Shown here piece after piece: positions 1 through 12,100 of a stretch of DNA of 64,000 nucleotides. The DNA lies in assembly GCA_034510155.1 (NCBI GenBank), contig CM067377.1, forward strand, positions 213,377,894-213,441,893, given 5' to 3'. Numbering within the stretch: the first letter of the stretch is position 1; every line of letters begins with the position of its first letter. This stretch comes from Eucriotettix oculatus. Taxonomy: Eukaryota; Arthropoda; Insecta; Orthoptera; Tetrigidae. A program made the translations under genes and the position numbers. The notes beneath the pieces were generated by a model. The model searched no databases, was not told the DNA's origin, and saw nothing but the letters and a program-made list of their open reading frames with translations.

Positions 1-800
1 AGTAAGACAAAGATGCAGTCTGTCGCCCATGCTGTTTAACTTAAAACTAGAACAGGCAATAAAGAAAGTAAAAATGGAATATGGTAAGGAAGCATACTAC
101 GTGGAGAAAATATTAAAACCCTACACTTTGCTGACGATATTGTAGTATTAGAAGAGTCGGAAGAAGACTTGGAAACCATAATAAATTACATGAACGTCGT
201 CCTGGAGGAAGTGTTCAATTTGAGGATAAATAGAGGGAAAACCAAGGTAATGGAGTGTAGTATGGGAAACAATGGAATAACAAAGGCTGTTACATTGGGA
301 AGGGATATTTTGAAGGAAGTTAAGGAATTCTGCTACTTTGGCAGAATTAAAACTAGAGGAGGATAGCAGATGCAAGGAAGACGAATTTATATAAGTGTGA
401 ATTTTAGGAAATGTTGGTATGGAGCATGGCGTTCTATGGGTGCGTGGGCAGTAGGAGTTGCGGAAAGGAAAAGAATAGAAGCCTTTCAAATGTGGTGCTG
501 TAGGAGAATGAGATGGGTGGATAGAATGACCAAGGAGGAACTTCTAAACAGAATAGGGGAAGAGCGAACAATACGGAAGATGTTGACTAACAGAAGGGAT
601 AGATAAATAATCCACATTTTAAGATACGAGGGTCTTGTAAATTTAGGATTAGTGGAGAGCGTTTGGGGTTTTAACAGAAGAGTGAGGCCAAGGATGGAAT
701 AGAATAAGCAGATTAGGGAGGATGTGATAGTTATGCGGTGATGAAAAGGCTTGCACAAGGTAGGTTAGCAACAGACCAGTCTTAGGATTGAATTCCACGA
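1..800 (+). mobile_element. LINE fragment, 3' half (reverse transcriptase to 3' end)
   Basis: This is a decayed non-LTR retrotransposon read on the plus strand. Translation in shifting frames gives the RT segment around the FADD box (near 125-160), then NLRINRGKTKVMECSMG (217-275), then the C-terminal RRMRWVDRMTKEELLNRIG block (500-560). It ends with a GCACAAGGTAGGTTAGCA block and a short ACAACA tail near 800. Several frameshifts and stops split it into short pieces, so it is not functional. The same family occurs more than a dozen times in this window. The clade is not assigned. Confidence 0.85.
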
Positions 801-1974
801 CAACACATCAATTCAGAATTAGTCTTTGTGTACAGAAAGACCATTCAATTAGCAAAGTTCCTCCGTAACAAATCTGGCTTTCTGTGTAAGGGGAGACTAC
901 ACATGTATGCACGAAAGGTTTAGTGTTACAGAATTTTAGTCTGTTATGGGGAAAGTCGTGAACTTTTCCTCGACCAAATCAATTATTTGGCTTTACCATA
1001 TTCACATGGAGTACGGATTTAATAGAATGTAGGAAACAATCTTTTACGTGCCAATTTCTGGTAAGCCATTTGCCTTTCCTGTCCATGCCCATATTGTTTA
1101 GGATAATGTGTTAGCTGGGTGAATGAGAAAGGCGGGCTTAGAGGATTCCCAGCTTGATTACGCCTACTTTCCATCAAGATCTCTCTAACCCTGTCACGAC
1201 GACAGATGCGACATTGCCAAAATGGAATCGTATGGAAAGAAAAGGTGGCGACTTACCTGAAAGCGAGTTTAGTGTCATCATTCTGTGTCAACCAGTCACA
1301 GAGTGAGTTCTTTCTGAAGGAGGAGGAGGTAAATACGTCCAAAAATGTGAAGTACGTTTTTCCTTTTCTGAATGATGGCGGTTTCAATTTCAGCTATGAC
1401 GCCGCCATTTATTCCGATAACAGTTACATACACTAAGATGTTGTGACACAGTCCAAATAATTGACGAGGACAGGAAAGATAGACGCAGTTAACAGTGTCA
1501 ATTTGTTTTGGAGTTGCACCTTACAGACTCTATACCAGTGTTTCCCCAACATGGTGGCAATTTGAAAATGAGCTCATCTAGAACAAACTGCCTGCTATGA
1601 TTATTCTTGTTCAAAATTGTCTCAAATTTAGTGTGCCAAGTTCAGACTTGTAAGCCGTGCCACTGACTCTTTTGAGCATTTCCTATCTGAGCAGTAGAAG
1701 TTCCTTGGCCAGTGCCCCCACGAGGCTTGAAAGTGTCAAACAATGAAACGTAAAACAATCGTTATGGTTAGTATTGTTTGGCCTTGTAGACTTTTATACA
1801 GACACTGAAATAGCATTTCATATTGAATGAGAGAGTTTGCTTACTATGCCTAATGAAGGAATTGCTTTGGCTTGAGACAGAACTCGCTAAATATAAAACC
1901 TCTCTGCATCAAGCAGACGTATCTCACTACATATAACTTCACATTGAACAAATAATAGCTACTCAAATTTAAAC

Positions 1975-2130
1975 TTCTATGGTGTTTGGTGGTAAGCATC
2001 CCGAGTTCCAATCCTGGCATGGATCTGTCCGAGTTTTAAAGTGTGAAATCCGAGTATGGTGAGGTGCCCTATAATGTGTGTCACTAATAACAGCTCTAGT
2101 TATGACTTTGAATAAAGATTTTTTTTAAAT
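1975..2130 (+). mobile_element. tRNA-derived SINE fragment
   Basis: The segment contains a degenerate tRNA-like head (GGTGGTAAGCATCCC, then a B-box-like GAGTTCCAATCCTGGCATGG) followed by the tail GTGTGAAATCCGAGTATGG and a run ending GACTTTGAATAAAG. The same head and tail order is seen near 26920-27080, which supports one SINE family. The A box is eroded. Confidence 0.6.
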
Positions 2131-2219
2131 TAAAATATTGTAGAAGTTTTCATATAAATTCTTCTGCACTTCAACTTTAGCTGCCTATAATATGTTTTGA
2201 AAATTTACTTACTTTTCTG

Positions 2220-2760
2220 TTTTCTATATCACAGCAACAAGAGAAACAATATTGAACCCGAGTCTAATTTTAGAAGACAGGATAAGAAAAAACATTCCTA
2301 TGCTCATGACATTTGTAGATTTAGAAAAAAAACCTTTGATAGGACTTACTGGAACTAACTATTAAGGATTTTGAAAAGGACAGGAATAAAATATTGAGAA
2401 AGAAGAGTAATTCATAACCACTAAAGGAGGCAATTGGCTGTAATTAGAATTGAAGGGCAAGAAAAGAAAATGGAAATCAAGAAAGGAGTACGACAACGAT
2501 GCAGTCTGTCGCCCATGCTCTTTAACTTGTATATAGAACAGGCGATGTAGAAAGTAAAATGGAATGTGGAAAAGGAATTAAAGAAGCCAGGAGACGAAAG
2601 GAAAACCCTAAGGATTTGCCAATGATATTGTGGTATTAGAAGAAGACTTGGAAACCATAATAAATGGCAAGAACAGGTAAGTGGGATATTTTGAAGGAGG
2701 TTAAGGAATTCTGCTACTTGGGAAGTGTAATAACTAGAGTAGGATAGCACAGGGAAGGAA
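2220..2760 (+). mobile_element. LINE fragment with RT domain, degenerate
   Basis: Plus-strand translation gives the RT palm start: LILEDRIRKNIPM, then TFVDLEK with a KTFD-like motif A (2300-2345), RILKRTG, and VRQRCSLSPMLFNLYIEQA (2490-2550). The FADD box near 2618 is damaged and the copy has internal deletions. It belongs to the dominant LINE family here and lies next to a second copy starting near 2765. Confidence 0.8.
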
Positions 2761-2764
2761 GAAG

Positions 2765-3470
2765 AATTTAATTAAGGCTAATATGTATAGAACGGGCGAC
2801 GAAGAAAGTTATAACGGAATATGGAAAAGGAATCACACTGCAAGAAGAAGAAATAAAAACACTTCCCTTTGATGATGATATTGTAGTATTAGGGGAGAGA
2901 TAAGAAAGACTTGGAAGCCACAATAAATGGCAAGAACGTGGTCCTGGAGGAAGAGTACAACATGAGGATTAATGGAGGGAAAACCGAGCTGATGGAGCGC
3001 AGTATGGGAAACAGTGGAATAACAAAGGGTATTCGATTGGGAAGGGATATTTTGAAGGAAGTTTAGTAATTCTGCTACTAGAGTAGGATAGCACAGGAAT
3101 TTACTTACGGGTACAATAAGAGTGAATATTAGGAAATCATTACTAAAAATGTTTGAATAGATGAAATATGTGGACGATAGGAGTTGCAGACAGGAAAAGA
3201 ACAGAAGCCTTCGTGCTATAGAAGAATGAGGTGGGTGGATAGTGACCAACCAGGAAGTTTTAAGCAGTATAGTAGAAGAGCGAACAATATGGAGAATGTT
3301 GACCAAGAGAAGGGATAGATTAATAGGCCAGGTTTTAAGACACAAGCATTAGAGAGAAGAGTGTTGGGTAAGACAGAAGAGGGAGGCAAAGGATGGAAGC
3401 GAGTTAGGGAGGATGTGGTAGCTGGATAGGTTAGCATGGAGAGTTGAATCAGACCAACAACAACAATGTT
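2765..3470 (+). mobile_element. LINE fragment, 3' part with AAC tail
   Basis: A second, separate copy restarts at the equivalent of the EQATKKVITEYGKGI segment (2785-2835). It runs through DDDIVVL, INGGKTELMERSMGNSG (2955-3020), RDRLIGQVLRHKH and the C-terminal GRQRMEAS block. It ends in CAACAACAACAATG at about 3455-3470, the 3' tail shared by this LINE family. It contains many frameshifts and stops. Confidence 0.8.
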
Positions 3471-4600
3471 AAAAGTCACAACATACAGCTGTAAATGTTT
3501 TATGTACCTTTGAGTTTGAGGGGTGGGGAGGGAATTTTTTTTCTCTTTTAACAGGATTCAAGAGAGTAACTTTTTGAGCATAAGAAGTTATGAAATACAG
3601 TGTATGTGTTACTTTTATAATAGTTAAATTGCTGCTGTGAAGTCAGAGACGCAGCGCACAATGGCTAGGGTCAAACATGATATTCCTGCTGTAGCTTTAA
3701 AGGGTTTCACAAAAGTATATTTTCTTTTCTCTGGGACAATGAGATACAAGTTGATATTTTTTTTTAAATTTTGCGAAAGTCATTTAAACTGTTAACATGT
3801 GTAAGAGCCTAAACACAACTAAGAAATGGTCTTCCCCTTGTGGATACTTGGTAATTAACCAATCATAACTTCCCAGGTTCTCCGGACACTGTCTGTGTGA
3901 AAATTGAATGACCATGTATAGTAATCTACCGATTTCTGTATCCTCACATGTGTGTGATCAGACTTTCTCTAGGTTGGTAAATGTGACAGAAACTCGAGGC
4001 TGCTTCACTTTGGCGTTCTACCGGGAGTAGTTTGTTGTGGCATTGTGTTAAATATCTATAACTGATACACAAAATCTGAAATAAAAATAATGATATTTGT
4101 TCAAAACGATTTTGAATTCACAAAAGTGTGAAGTAAAGACATTAAAGGACTAAAGAAACTGAAGTTGGAAGAAAGTATTCAGAGAAACCAAAGACACTGA
4201 ACATTTATTAAAATGTGATAAATGAAATGATATTATATTGCACCACAGCATAAAACTGTCCTGTATAAACACATCAGCTCCCTTTGCAATTACAAACAAA
4301 TCTTGTATTTTCACACTATTGGCGACAATCGCACTCGTGTCACTTTGGTCGCAGATATTAGATGCTGCAATTTCTTTAGGGCAGGCTACTCTAAAATCAA
4401 GAAGGGCTTTCATTTTAACGTACAACATATATTTTGTTATATATCTTATAACACCTTAATTCATACTGTCAAGAAACAGCAGTTGTGAATTAACATTTTG
4501 CTCCACAGTAACAATTAAAATGTTCATTTTGCAGATCCAACGTGACAACTTTTCCAGCAATGATAATAAATAACCTTTAATATAATTATTGATTCTCGGC
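3471..4600. other. Non-coding stretch, probably 3' flank of the zinc-finger gene
   Basis: No supported coding exon is visible between the LINE and the zinc-finger stop codon. The DNA is AT-rich. The part from about 4204 to 4607 may be the 3' untranslated region of the minus-strand zinc-finger gene. Confidence 0.5.
4204..4209 (-). terminator. Candidate poly(A) signal of the zinc-finger gene
   Basis: The plus strand reads TTTATT here, an AATAAA on the minus strand, about 400 bases downstream of the zinc-finger stop codon. The distance suits a 3' untranslated region. AATAAA is frequent in AT-rich DNA, so this is only a candidate. Confidence 0.35.
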
Positions 4601-4607
4601 TGTTCTT

Positions 4608-5618
4608 CTATTCACTTAATAATATGACTCTCTGCTGCAAATGATAACGCATGTGCGTAACTTGTCTCACCATCTTCTCCTCGTGAGCCCTCAAGTGACG
4701 TTTCAAACTAGAAAGGTGAATGAAATTCTTCTCACACAAAATGCATATGATCGGATCTTGTGTGTGAACCTTCATGTGATTTTTCAGCATGTACGGAACT
4801 TCAAAGGACAGGTCACACTCGCCACAGTAGAAAAACTTGCTCCTGAGGTGATGCCGCATGTGTTTCACAAGTTTCGGAGATTCGTCGAAACATTTTCTGC
4901 AGATTTCACATTCAAACATGTGTTCTCCCGTGTGCTTTCTCATGTGCCTCATTAAATTGGAAGAGTCTGTGAATGATTTTAGACAACCTGCACATTGATA
5001 AGGCTTCTCACCCGTATGTATCCTCATGTGTGACTGTAAATTTGACGACTGCCTGAACTCTTTGTTGCAATAAGAACATTTGTACGGTTTCTCTTCGGTG
5101 TGAATTCTTTTGTGAATGATGAGACTAGAAGCTTGAGTGAACGCTTTAGTACACTGGTCACACTTGTATGGTTTCTCTCCAGTGTGAGTCCTCATGTGCC
5201 TAATTAATTTAGATGACTTGCAGAACGACCTTTCACACAAACTACAGGGGAACGATTTCTCCTTCTTCGAGGATTTTGCGTCTGCTTTATTGTGAGTCCT
5301 CAAATGTCTTTTCAGCTGAGTGTTTTCAGGGAAGGAAATATTGCACTGTTCGCAGTGGAGGGGTTTGTCGCTCAGATGGCACTTCATGTGTCTCGTGAGG
5401 TTCGACGAACTGCCGAAAGAGGCGCCACACGATCCGCAGATGTAGGGTTTCTCTCCCGTGTGAACCCTCAAATGAGTTAACAGATGAGACGATTGAATGA
5501 AGCATTTCCCACATTCATCACATCTCAGCAGCTTTCTTTTATATTTTGTTTTAGGATTGTCTACAAAAGGACCTGTCAATTCTATTGAATTTTGGGACAG
5601 TCCTTCTGAAGAACTCAT
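4608..5618 (-). CDS. C2H2 zinc-finger protein, 10 fingers, 336 aa
   Basis: This frame encodes a poly-C2H2 zinc-finger protein, a family of mostly nuclear DNA-binding transcription regulators. Ten fingers fit C-x2-C-x12-H-x3-H from about residue 33 to 312, beginning with CDECGKCFIQSSHLLTHLRVH-like spacing and ending with a finger of CILCEKNF type. Canonical TGEKPY linkers follow fingers 1, 4 and 6 and a TEEKPY linker follows finger 5; the others are divergent. The N-terminus (1-32) is short and polar, with no recognisable ZAD, BTB or KRAB domain. The ATG at 5618 is the first methionine. The codons just upstream stay open to a possible acceptor (AG near 5654 on the minus strand), so an upstream exon could add N-terminal sequence, perhaps an effector domain. 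The 24-residue tail after the last finger contains a broken finger remnant (HMRYHLQQ). The target is unknown. Confidence 0.9.
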   Translation of the reverse strand: MSSSEGLSQNSIELTGPFVDNPKTKYKRKLLRCDECGKCFIQSSHLLTHLRVHTGEKPYICGSCGASFGSSSNLTRHMKCHLSDKPLHCEQCNISFPENTQLKRHLRTHNKADAKSSKKEKSFPCSLCERSFCKSSKLIRHMRTHTGEKPYKCDQCTKAFTQASSLIIHKRIHTEEKPYKCSYCNKEFRQSSNLQSHMRIHTGEKPYQCAGCLKSFTDSSNLMRHMRKHTGEHMFECEICRKCFDESPKLVKHMRHHLRSKFFYCGECDLSFEVPYMLKNHMKVHTQDPIICILCEKNFIHLSSLKRHLRAHEEKMVRQVTHMRYHLQQRVILLSE

Positions 5619-6814
5619 TCTAATAAATGTTAAATATTTTCTTGAAATCTGACATCTCTGGAGACATTCGCAGACTGTAGGAACACTGTCCTACACAAGA
5701 ATGACTACATTTAGAATTCTTCTTGTGTACAATTTCCTAATCAAATTTTGGGGTAATTCCTGCAAACAAGAAATGGTTTGTGAAAAAATCTGAGCGTCCA
5801 GCATTAGTAAAATATAGAAATGCAACTCATGAATAAATGGGTACTGAAATAATGCCCAACAGATACTAAAAAATGAGCTTTATTTAATGACAATTTTCTC
5901 AGAATCTAGAAACAATGTTTATAAACAGAAATAAATTATGCAGGTTTTAAACTATAACAAGCAGTGTTTTTGGAACATTTCTACCAGCCACATCTTGAGA
6001 AACATAACCTCAAACACATTTGCAAGAACAGTAACACACCTACCTAAAACATTTCAAATTGAATGTGGTAAAAAATTTCATTTATTAACTGTGATAAGGA
6101 ATGACAGAGTGTGACATTCAGTTACAAAATTATCATCAAATCGTTAAGATGAAAATATATTTAATTTATTTCCGTGTAGTTCACATTCACATTATAAAAA
6201 AACTCATAACAATAAAAGAGAAAATGTACAAAAGAAACTCGTGTTTAAGTTCTGAATGACAAAAATACTGAATTTATGCAGTTGAAATTACAACAAAAGC
6301 ACACACACTATTTTATTTAACATACACTAAAGAGTATTTAAAAATAAATACAGGGGTTGGAAATTAAGATTCTCATAATGTCAAATGTACACAAAGTTAA
6401 CAAAAATATGCTACTAAAATTGCATTCTGTTAATAAGTAATCACAGTCATGAAAATATTCAAAATTTTAGTATTACTGTCACATCTTAAATTTGCAGTTT
6501 CAAATGACTACAGAAATGATAGAATATGAACAATGGGTTGTAAAACACAATTTTATAATAAGGAGAGAATGGGATAAATTTTTGTTAATCTAGATTGTAT
6601 CTTTTATAATTTAACATCGCTGCTCGAGAACCACATCCTACCTTAAGAGTACAAAGTTTTTTGCAACAATTGCTATAGGTATAGCCTTTCGAGGCCAATA
6701 TTTTGCTTCCACCATAATTATCACTCATAATGAACTAATAAGCAATTCTATTTTACTTTTTGTCAGACTCGCGTTTATCACTGGATTTCTGCAGTTTAAT
6801 TTTTAAAATGAAAT

Positions 6815-6915
6815 ACAAAGACTGACAAGGTGTCAGAAATAGAGGCATTTAATGTGAATTAAAACGTTTCGCCACCAGCTTTCGGGACCTCTTCAATTCA
6901 TTAGTCAGATTAATG
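6815..6915. repeat. Single arm of a foldback-type repeat
   Basis: The order AAATACAAAGACTG, TTAAAACGTTTCGCC, TTTCGGGACCTCTTC, ATTCATTAGTCAG resembles the arm of the foldback element at 27485-27752. Shared points are AATACAAAGACTGGCC, the TTTCGG-ACCTCTT block and the TTAAT end. Only one arm is apparent here. Confidence 0.45.
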
Positions 6916-8375
6916 TAATCATTTTCTTTATAATTTTTAAAAGTTACAAATAGAGCTTATGTTGAATTCTTTTCGCGCGATACCATTGTGCAGATGAATG
7001 GGTTACATATATACATACACAGTAAAATTTATGAACATCTTCAGACATGAAAAAAATCTGGGTGTCAACATTACGCACGGAGCTGTCAAACTTTGCTTCC
7101 CTCCCGCAATGAACAAAATTGTTTATAACAAAAAAACTGCGTTGAAATCAAATATTTGTTGCTAACTAAAGTAGCAGCACACTCGTGAATTAAGAAGATG
7201 GTGCGAACTTGCTATCTATACCTACCTTCAGAGTTTCTTTTAAATAGCATTGAATGCGACACCGATTTGAGTAGGCAAACGAAGACCCGCATTACGGAGC
7301 GCAGTTCTTCGGTAGTTCTCTCATCACTAATGTGCAGTAAATCCACCGCCCGACTCGGCTAACGTGACACATCTTTGGGCGCAGCACTACGTCACAAAGA
7401 TGGTCTTGTCAAAGATATCCAACAACTTACACCCCTGGCACAAACTTGATTGCCTTCGTCAAATATTTTATTCTGAAACGTTTGGAATGAAGACTTCAGG
7501 AGGATTTATTTCGTTCGTTCCTTTGAACACAATTTTAACCTATACTTCTTACAACAAAGCCATGCCTGCCGTCTAACTATATTATTTTGCATACCTTATA
7601 AATTAATCTCTGTTTCAGAGCTTTTATGCGGACCAGAATAGTCTAAAAGTCCCCATTGCCCCCAAAACTAACCAACATAAAACCACAAATTGAAATAAAT
7701 AAAATTCACAACAGTTCTTCATACAAGTTATATTGAGAGATGAACCAGCAGTCACTGGCAGGTCCTGCCCTCCTCTCACTTTTTTAGTCCTTCAGTGGTA
7801 TTGCAACGAATCCTCATAGCGGCAACTTCGTCATAAGTTGATGGCTAACTCCAGCACGATAATTGTCGTCAAGTCCAGGCCTTACGTCACGTCATGCGCG
7901 CCCTAACCTAACCTCTTGCACCCTGTTTACTGCCGCAGCATACGACCCCAATACACATCTGTTGCCTTTCTTGCAGGTATACTTTCTCCCCTATAAAGAA
8001 AAAACATCAATTCATGCATTTTAGTTATTAAAAAAATATGCATTTAATTTCACAACTTTCTCTTGAAAGATCTCAGTAAATAGCAATTTACAGAGCTCGC
8101 ATTTATTACACCCCAGAACAACAGATGGAACAAGTATCTATTTTGACAGATTCACACATACCTAAACTGCCTCGTACCATCTACTTTGGCTGCCATACAC
8201 TCATGGAGATGATAAACTTTTCCAGCAAAGGTTTCTCCTAGCATTCACCCAGTATATCACTCCTCCCTCACCTATGAAACATGGCCATTTATTATTTAGC
8301 ATGTTGACTGCTTGAGTCTACAACTGCCGTTTCCTAGCGCTGGAGTAGGATTGGAACATTTCAACAAAGAGGGAT

Positions 8376-8434
8376 GTGATGACAAGTCATCACCCGCACA
8401 AGGGAGGGGTTGGCACACGACGACACATCGTCGT
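8376..8434. repeat. Cluster of short perfect palindromes
   Basis: GTGATGACAAGTCATCAC (8376-8393) is an 18-base inverted repeat with a two-base spacer. ACGACGA-CACA-TCGTCGT (8417-8434) is a second hairpin. A GTGTCGACGTG near-palindrome follows at about 8442. Function is unknown. Confidence 0.6.
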
Positions 8435-8692
8435 CAGCCCCGTGTCGACGTGTTCGGATCCAGTCAGCTCACGACACTTTTTGCACCTCTCATTCTTCAC
8501 ATTCCCCAGAATTTTTTGTGTAAGAGTGTGTCTTTAAATGTCAAAAGTTTCATTATATAATTTGTAGCAATAAAGCTTGAGTGAATGTACCTGAAGGACA
8601 TTTAAATTTAACAATTTAAACAATAAAGTTGTAATCACAAACAAATTTATGAGATTATAGCATTTAGATATATAATTTGCTATTTATTATAC

Positions 8693-8698
8693 AATTCT
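8693..8698 (-). terminator. Candidate poly(A) signal of the SAFB-like gene
   Basis: TTTATT on the plus strand (AATAAA on the minus) lies about 500 bases beyond the SAFB-like stop codon at 9194. The intervening DNA has no other gene, consistent with a 3' untranslated region. It is a common hexamer, so this is a candidate only. Confidence 0.35.
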
Positions 8699-9193
8699 TC
8701 ACAGAATGGCATGATAAAATTAGTCAAAAAACTTTTATACATATTTTTTATATACATCTTACAACTAATTAATAAAACTAAACATCTATTGGCCATATTA
8801 TGTCCAAACACAAAGTACTTTTAGGGTAAAGAAATTCTGTACCATTCAAGTAATATTCCATGTGATACCCTACCATTTTCTCACTACCAATTAAATAATG
8901 TGATTTACAAACTTCCACAAGCCGTCGAAAGTGGTCGATCGCGAAACTTCACCGTGTCACGGTCTATTTAAGACCAATCTAATTGCAGAAATTATTTACA
9001 AAGGTTCCAACATAATAAAAATGACTTAAAAATATTTTAATTGCTACTGCATACACAATGTGTTGTGATGAAGATGACAAATTACAATGATTAATTCAGT
9101 GAATGTCACAACTAACTGGGTTAAATATGTGTTCAAAAGACGATCACTATTACATCAGAAGCAGGAATGTTCGAGGGCCGGACGTCACGGCGG

Positions 9194-12100
9194 TCAGTAT
9201 TTGCGAATCGGACCCATCGGAGGCTTGTAAGAGTCGAACATTTCCCCGCTGTACGGCCCTCCCCCCATCGTGACGTTGGAGGTTCCGGGAGGAGAGACCG
9301 ACTGCTGGCTGCTGTACATGGAGTTTGGGCCCCCCATGTTGGGTCCCCCACGCGAAACGACACTCATCGGACCAGCAGAAACCCACCTGAAAGACAAAGG
9401 TTAAACAATTATCGACACTTCAATTCAATTTTTGAGACTCTTATTTCCCCCCATAAATAGCAAGTAATGAAACTTGTTGAATATTTAGTAAAATAATACT
9501 TCCGGGTGAAATTCTATTTTTTTATTTTCTTGAATATGACACGCCCAACAAACCAATTATTGTACCGGGTTGTCAATGATGGGATTAGGCAATTTTACTT
9601 TCACAAAAAGTGATAAAAAATAAAACCAAGAATTGGAAGCTGACCATGCAAATAAAAAGATAGTGCAATTGCAAATTAATAATGCTGCAAAATATGGTTT
9701 TTAAGTAGATGATAATAAAACAAAGGAAGGAATCTTTTTAAAAAATACATTTCTGCTTCAATGAGTAAGGTAAGAGAGGTCATAGTGTCAGCAGAGTCTG
9801 TGCAGACCTAAAAATAAAATATTTATAATGAAACATTGACACGAGTTGAAAGAGAAATAAGTCCGAGGTCTGGAATGAGAGATAGTTCTATGCATTTGTC
9901 CCGGACTACATAAGGGTAATCCTGAACGAGGCAATGCCCCTTTAATTGCGTAGGAAGAGAATTGAAAAAGGAGGTAGAAGCAAGATAGCCAAGGGTTGAC
10001 TAGGACCCCTGGACTATAGTGCCTATCCTCTCAATATTCACCTGAAAGAGATGCAGGGTAAGCCCTAGAAAACCTGCATCAAGTAGGTCGGACTTTTAGG
10101 TACTATTCTCACATCATTCTGAATGACGGTAGAGGAGTTTCCAACATTCACTTCTCCATGATTCCACCAATACTTTTTTAGAACCATCAAAATAAACATA
10201 TTCAATTGAAATCTGTATAAAGTTATGAATACCAATAAATTAATTCAATAGCACAGAAACATCCAATTTTCAGAGATCAAATTGAAATTGCATTTAACTT
10301 CCCTAAAAATTAAACAATACACACCTATCTGATCCACCCCAGCCCTGACCAACATCAGACTTCCTGTCATTAGAAGACCAACCATCACGCCCGTGCATTC
10401 CACCACTTCCGGCACTCATAGAGCCGAACTGCTTCATCTGAGGGGCGCTGTTTCCGGTGTGCCAAGAATCCCCGGAACGATCTCCGTATCGGCCGTCACC
10501 TGTGACAGAAACCACCAGCCTTTATATACATCAAACTTTGCTGCAGGTCGCTGTTGACTCTGTCCAGCAGATCTCTAATGTGGAAAATCATGGGTTCCAA
10601 AGTGTTCTCCAAATTCTATGAAAAATACTGACATTTTTTGTGCTGTGTAACTCACAATTGGTTTCCTCTCTCATTCTTCATGTGTCACTGTACTGAATTA
10701 TAGCACTTTTGCTGTACTTCCTGCCTAACATTGGAACAATTTCTCCGTAACAGAAAATGAATTGCAATGCACACAGTCCTTTACACAAATAAAATGCTTC
10801 CTTCCCAAAATATATTCCTTTACATTTAGTCAAATTAGTTTTATCAAGTTCAAATCTACCTATTCACTATAAGTCACATTAAACATTTTAAATTCAGAAT
10901 GTACAAAGTATTAGTCGCAAATTACTTACTTTTTGTTGAATCGGAATATCTGTCCCTAACAGCATGTCTTGCATCAACTTTGACTCTATGATCATTCTCT
11001 GGCCTACGTTCATCTCTGACCCTGTAGTTTTGGGTCCGCTCAAATCTGGAATTTAAAATTTCCAACTACAAATCAAAGCAAAAACTAATAACATGATAAA
11101 ATCTCTTCAATGTTTGTCATTACCTGGCACCATCTTCATAGCGAGCTTGTGGTCCATCAAATCGCCTGTCTGAAGCAACCTTCTTACGTTCTTCACCATA
11201 AGAATCTCTGTGATCTTCCGATGGTCGTTTGCTGCTACGGCGAGCTTCTTCAAATCTGAAATTATCATAACAACAAGTAATAGCCACTTCTGGAGCAAGA
11301 AACAAACAACAGGAATATTTTTGATTACTTATTTTACAATAAGCTACAGGAAACCTATCCAGCAGCCCAGAACCAAAATTTTGAATTCAACTACTTCAAC
11401 CAAAGACGATTACCTAATCTGCTGTCTTTTAAGTTCTTCACGTTCTCTTTCTAATTTTTCTCGCTCAAGGCGTTGTCGCTCTCTTTCCATACGCATCAGT
11501 TCTGCTTCAATTTTCTCTCGCTCTACTCGTAGTTTCTCCTTTTCTCTGAAGTCATACAATAATTACATATAAAATAAAATTTGAACATCAAAACCTGGGG
11601 CAACATGAGACAAGAGATCAGAACAGAAAAAAAGAAACATTTTAATACAAAAATAAGAATGAGAGTAACTAAATGTACAAAGATAATTAATCAAGTTTAA
11701 TGCATTTGATGAACTTTCCTGCACAATATTCTGTCTGATTTAGTCCAACAATTAAATGAAGAAAGAAAATAAACAGCAGCCAATAAGTAATAAACGTAAA
11801 AATAAAGTTTGGATATCAAATTGAGCTCTATTAAAGGTCCTAAGCCTATTAATAAATTTCAAATGCAAATGGTATAACCATAAGTAAATTATAACTTGGA
11901 TTACACTAACCAGTCCCAATTAGCCTGATGTAGTGATGGGCAGATAGATTCTTTTTGTGAGTTGTTCAGTCAATTCATTCATTGCTACAAATAGATTATT
12001 TTAAACGACTCAGGACTCCCAGACTGCTATTTGATTCTTTTATCAAGGTTTGAGCATTAATAACTTGAGTAAGAGGGAGGAGGGGGGTACAGATACACAC

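Larger units (their letters stand above)
5640..8690. other. AT-rich non-coding region upstream of the zinc-finger gene
   Basis: I see no convincing coding exon here. About 7180-7960 is less AT-rich, with several CpGs (for example TACGTCACGTCATGCGCG near 7884), and could hold the zinc-finger gene's promoter or leader exons; this is inference. A foldback-type repeat arm lies at 6815-6915 and a cluster of short palindromes at 8376-8434. Confidence 0.4.

Noticed and set aside
7911..7924. CCTAACCTAACC, resembling the insect telomere repeat
   Set aside because: There are only two or three units, and such short runs are frequent in insect DNA. It is not evidence for an interstitial telomere.
9133..9460. 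Alternative frames opposite and overlapping the last SAFB exon
   Set aside because: Only the frame ending GPIRKY joins the upstream SAFB exon in phase; the others are shadows.
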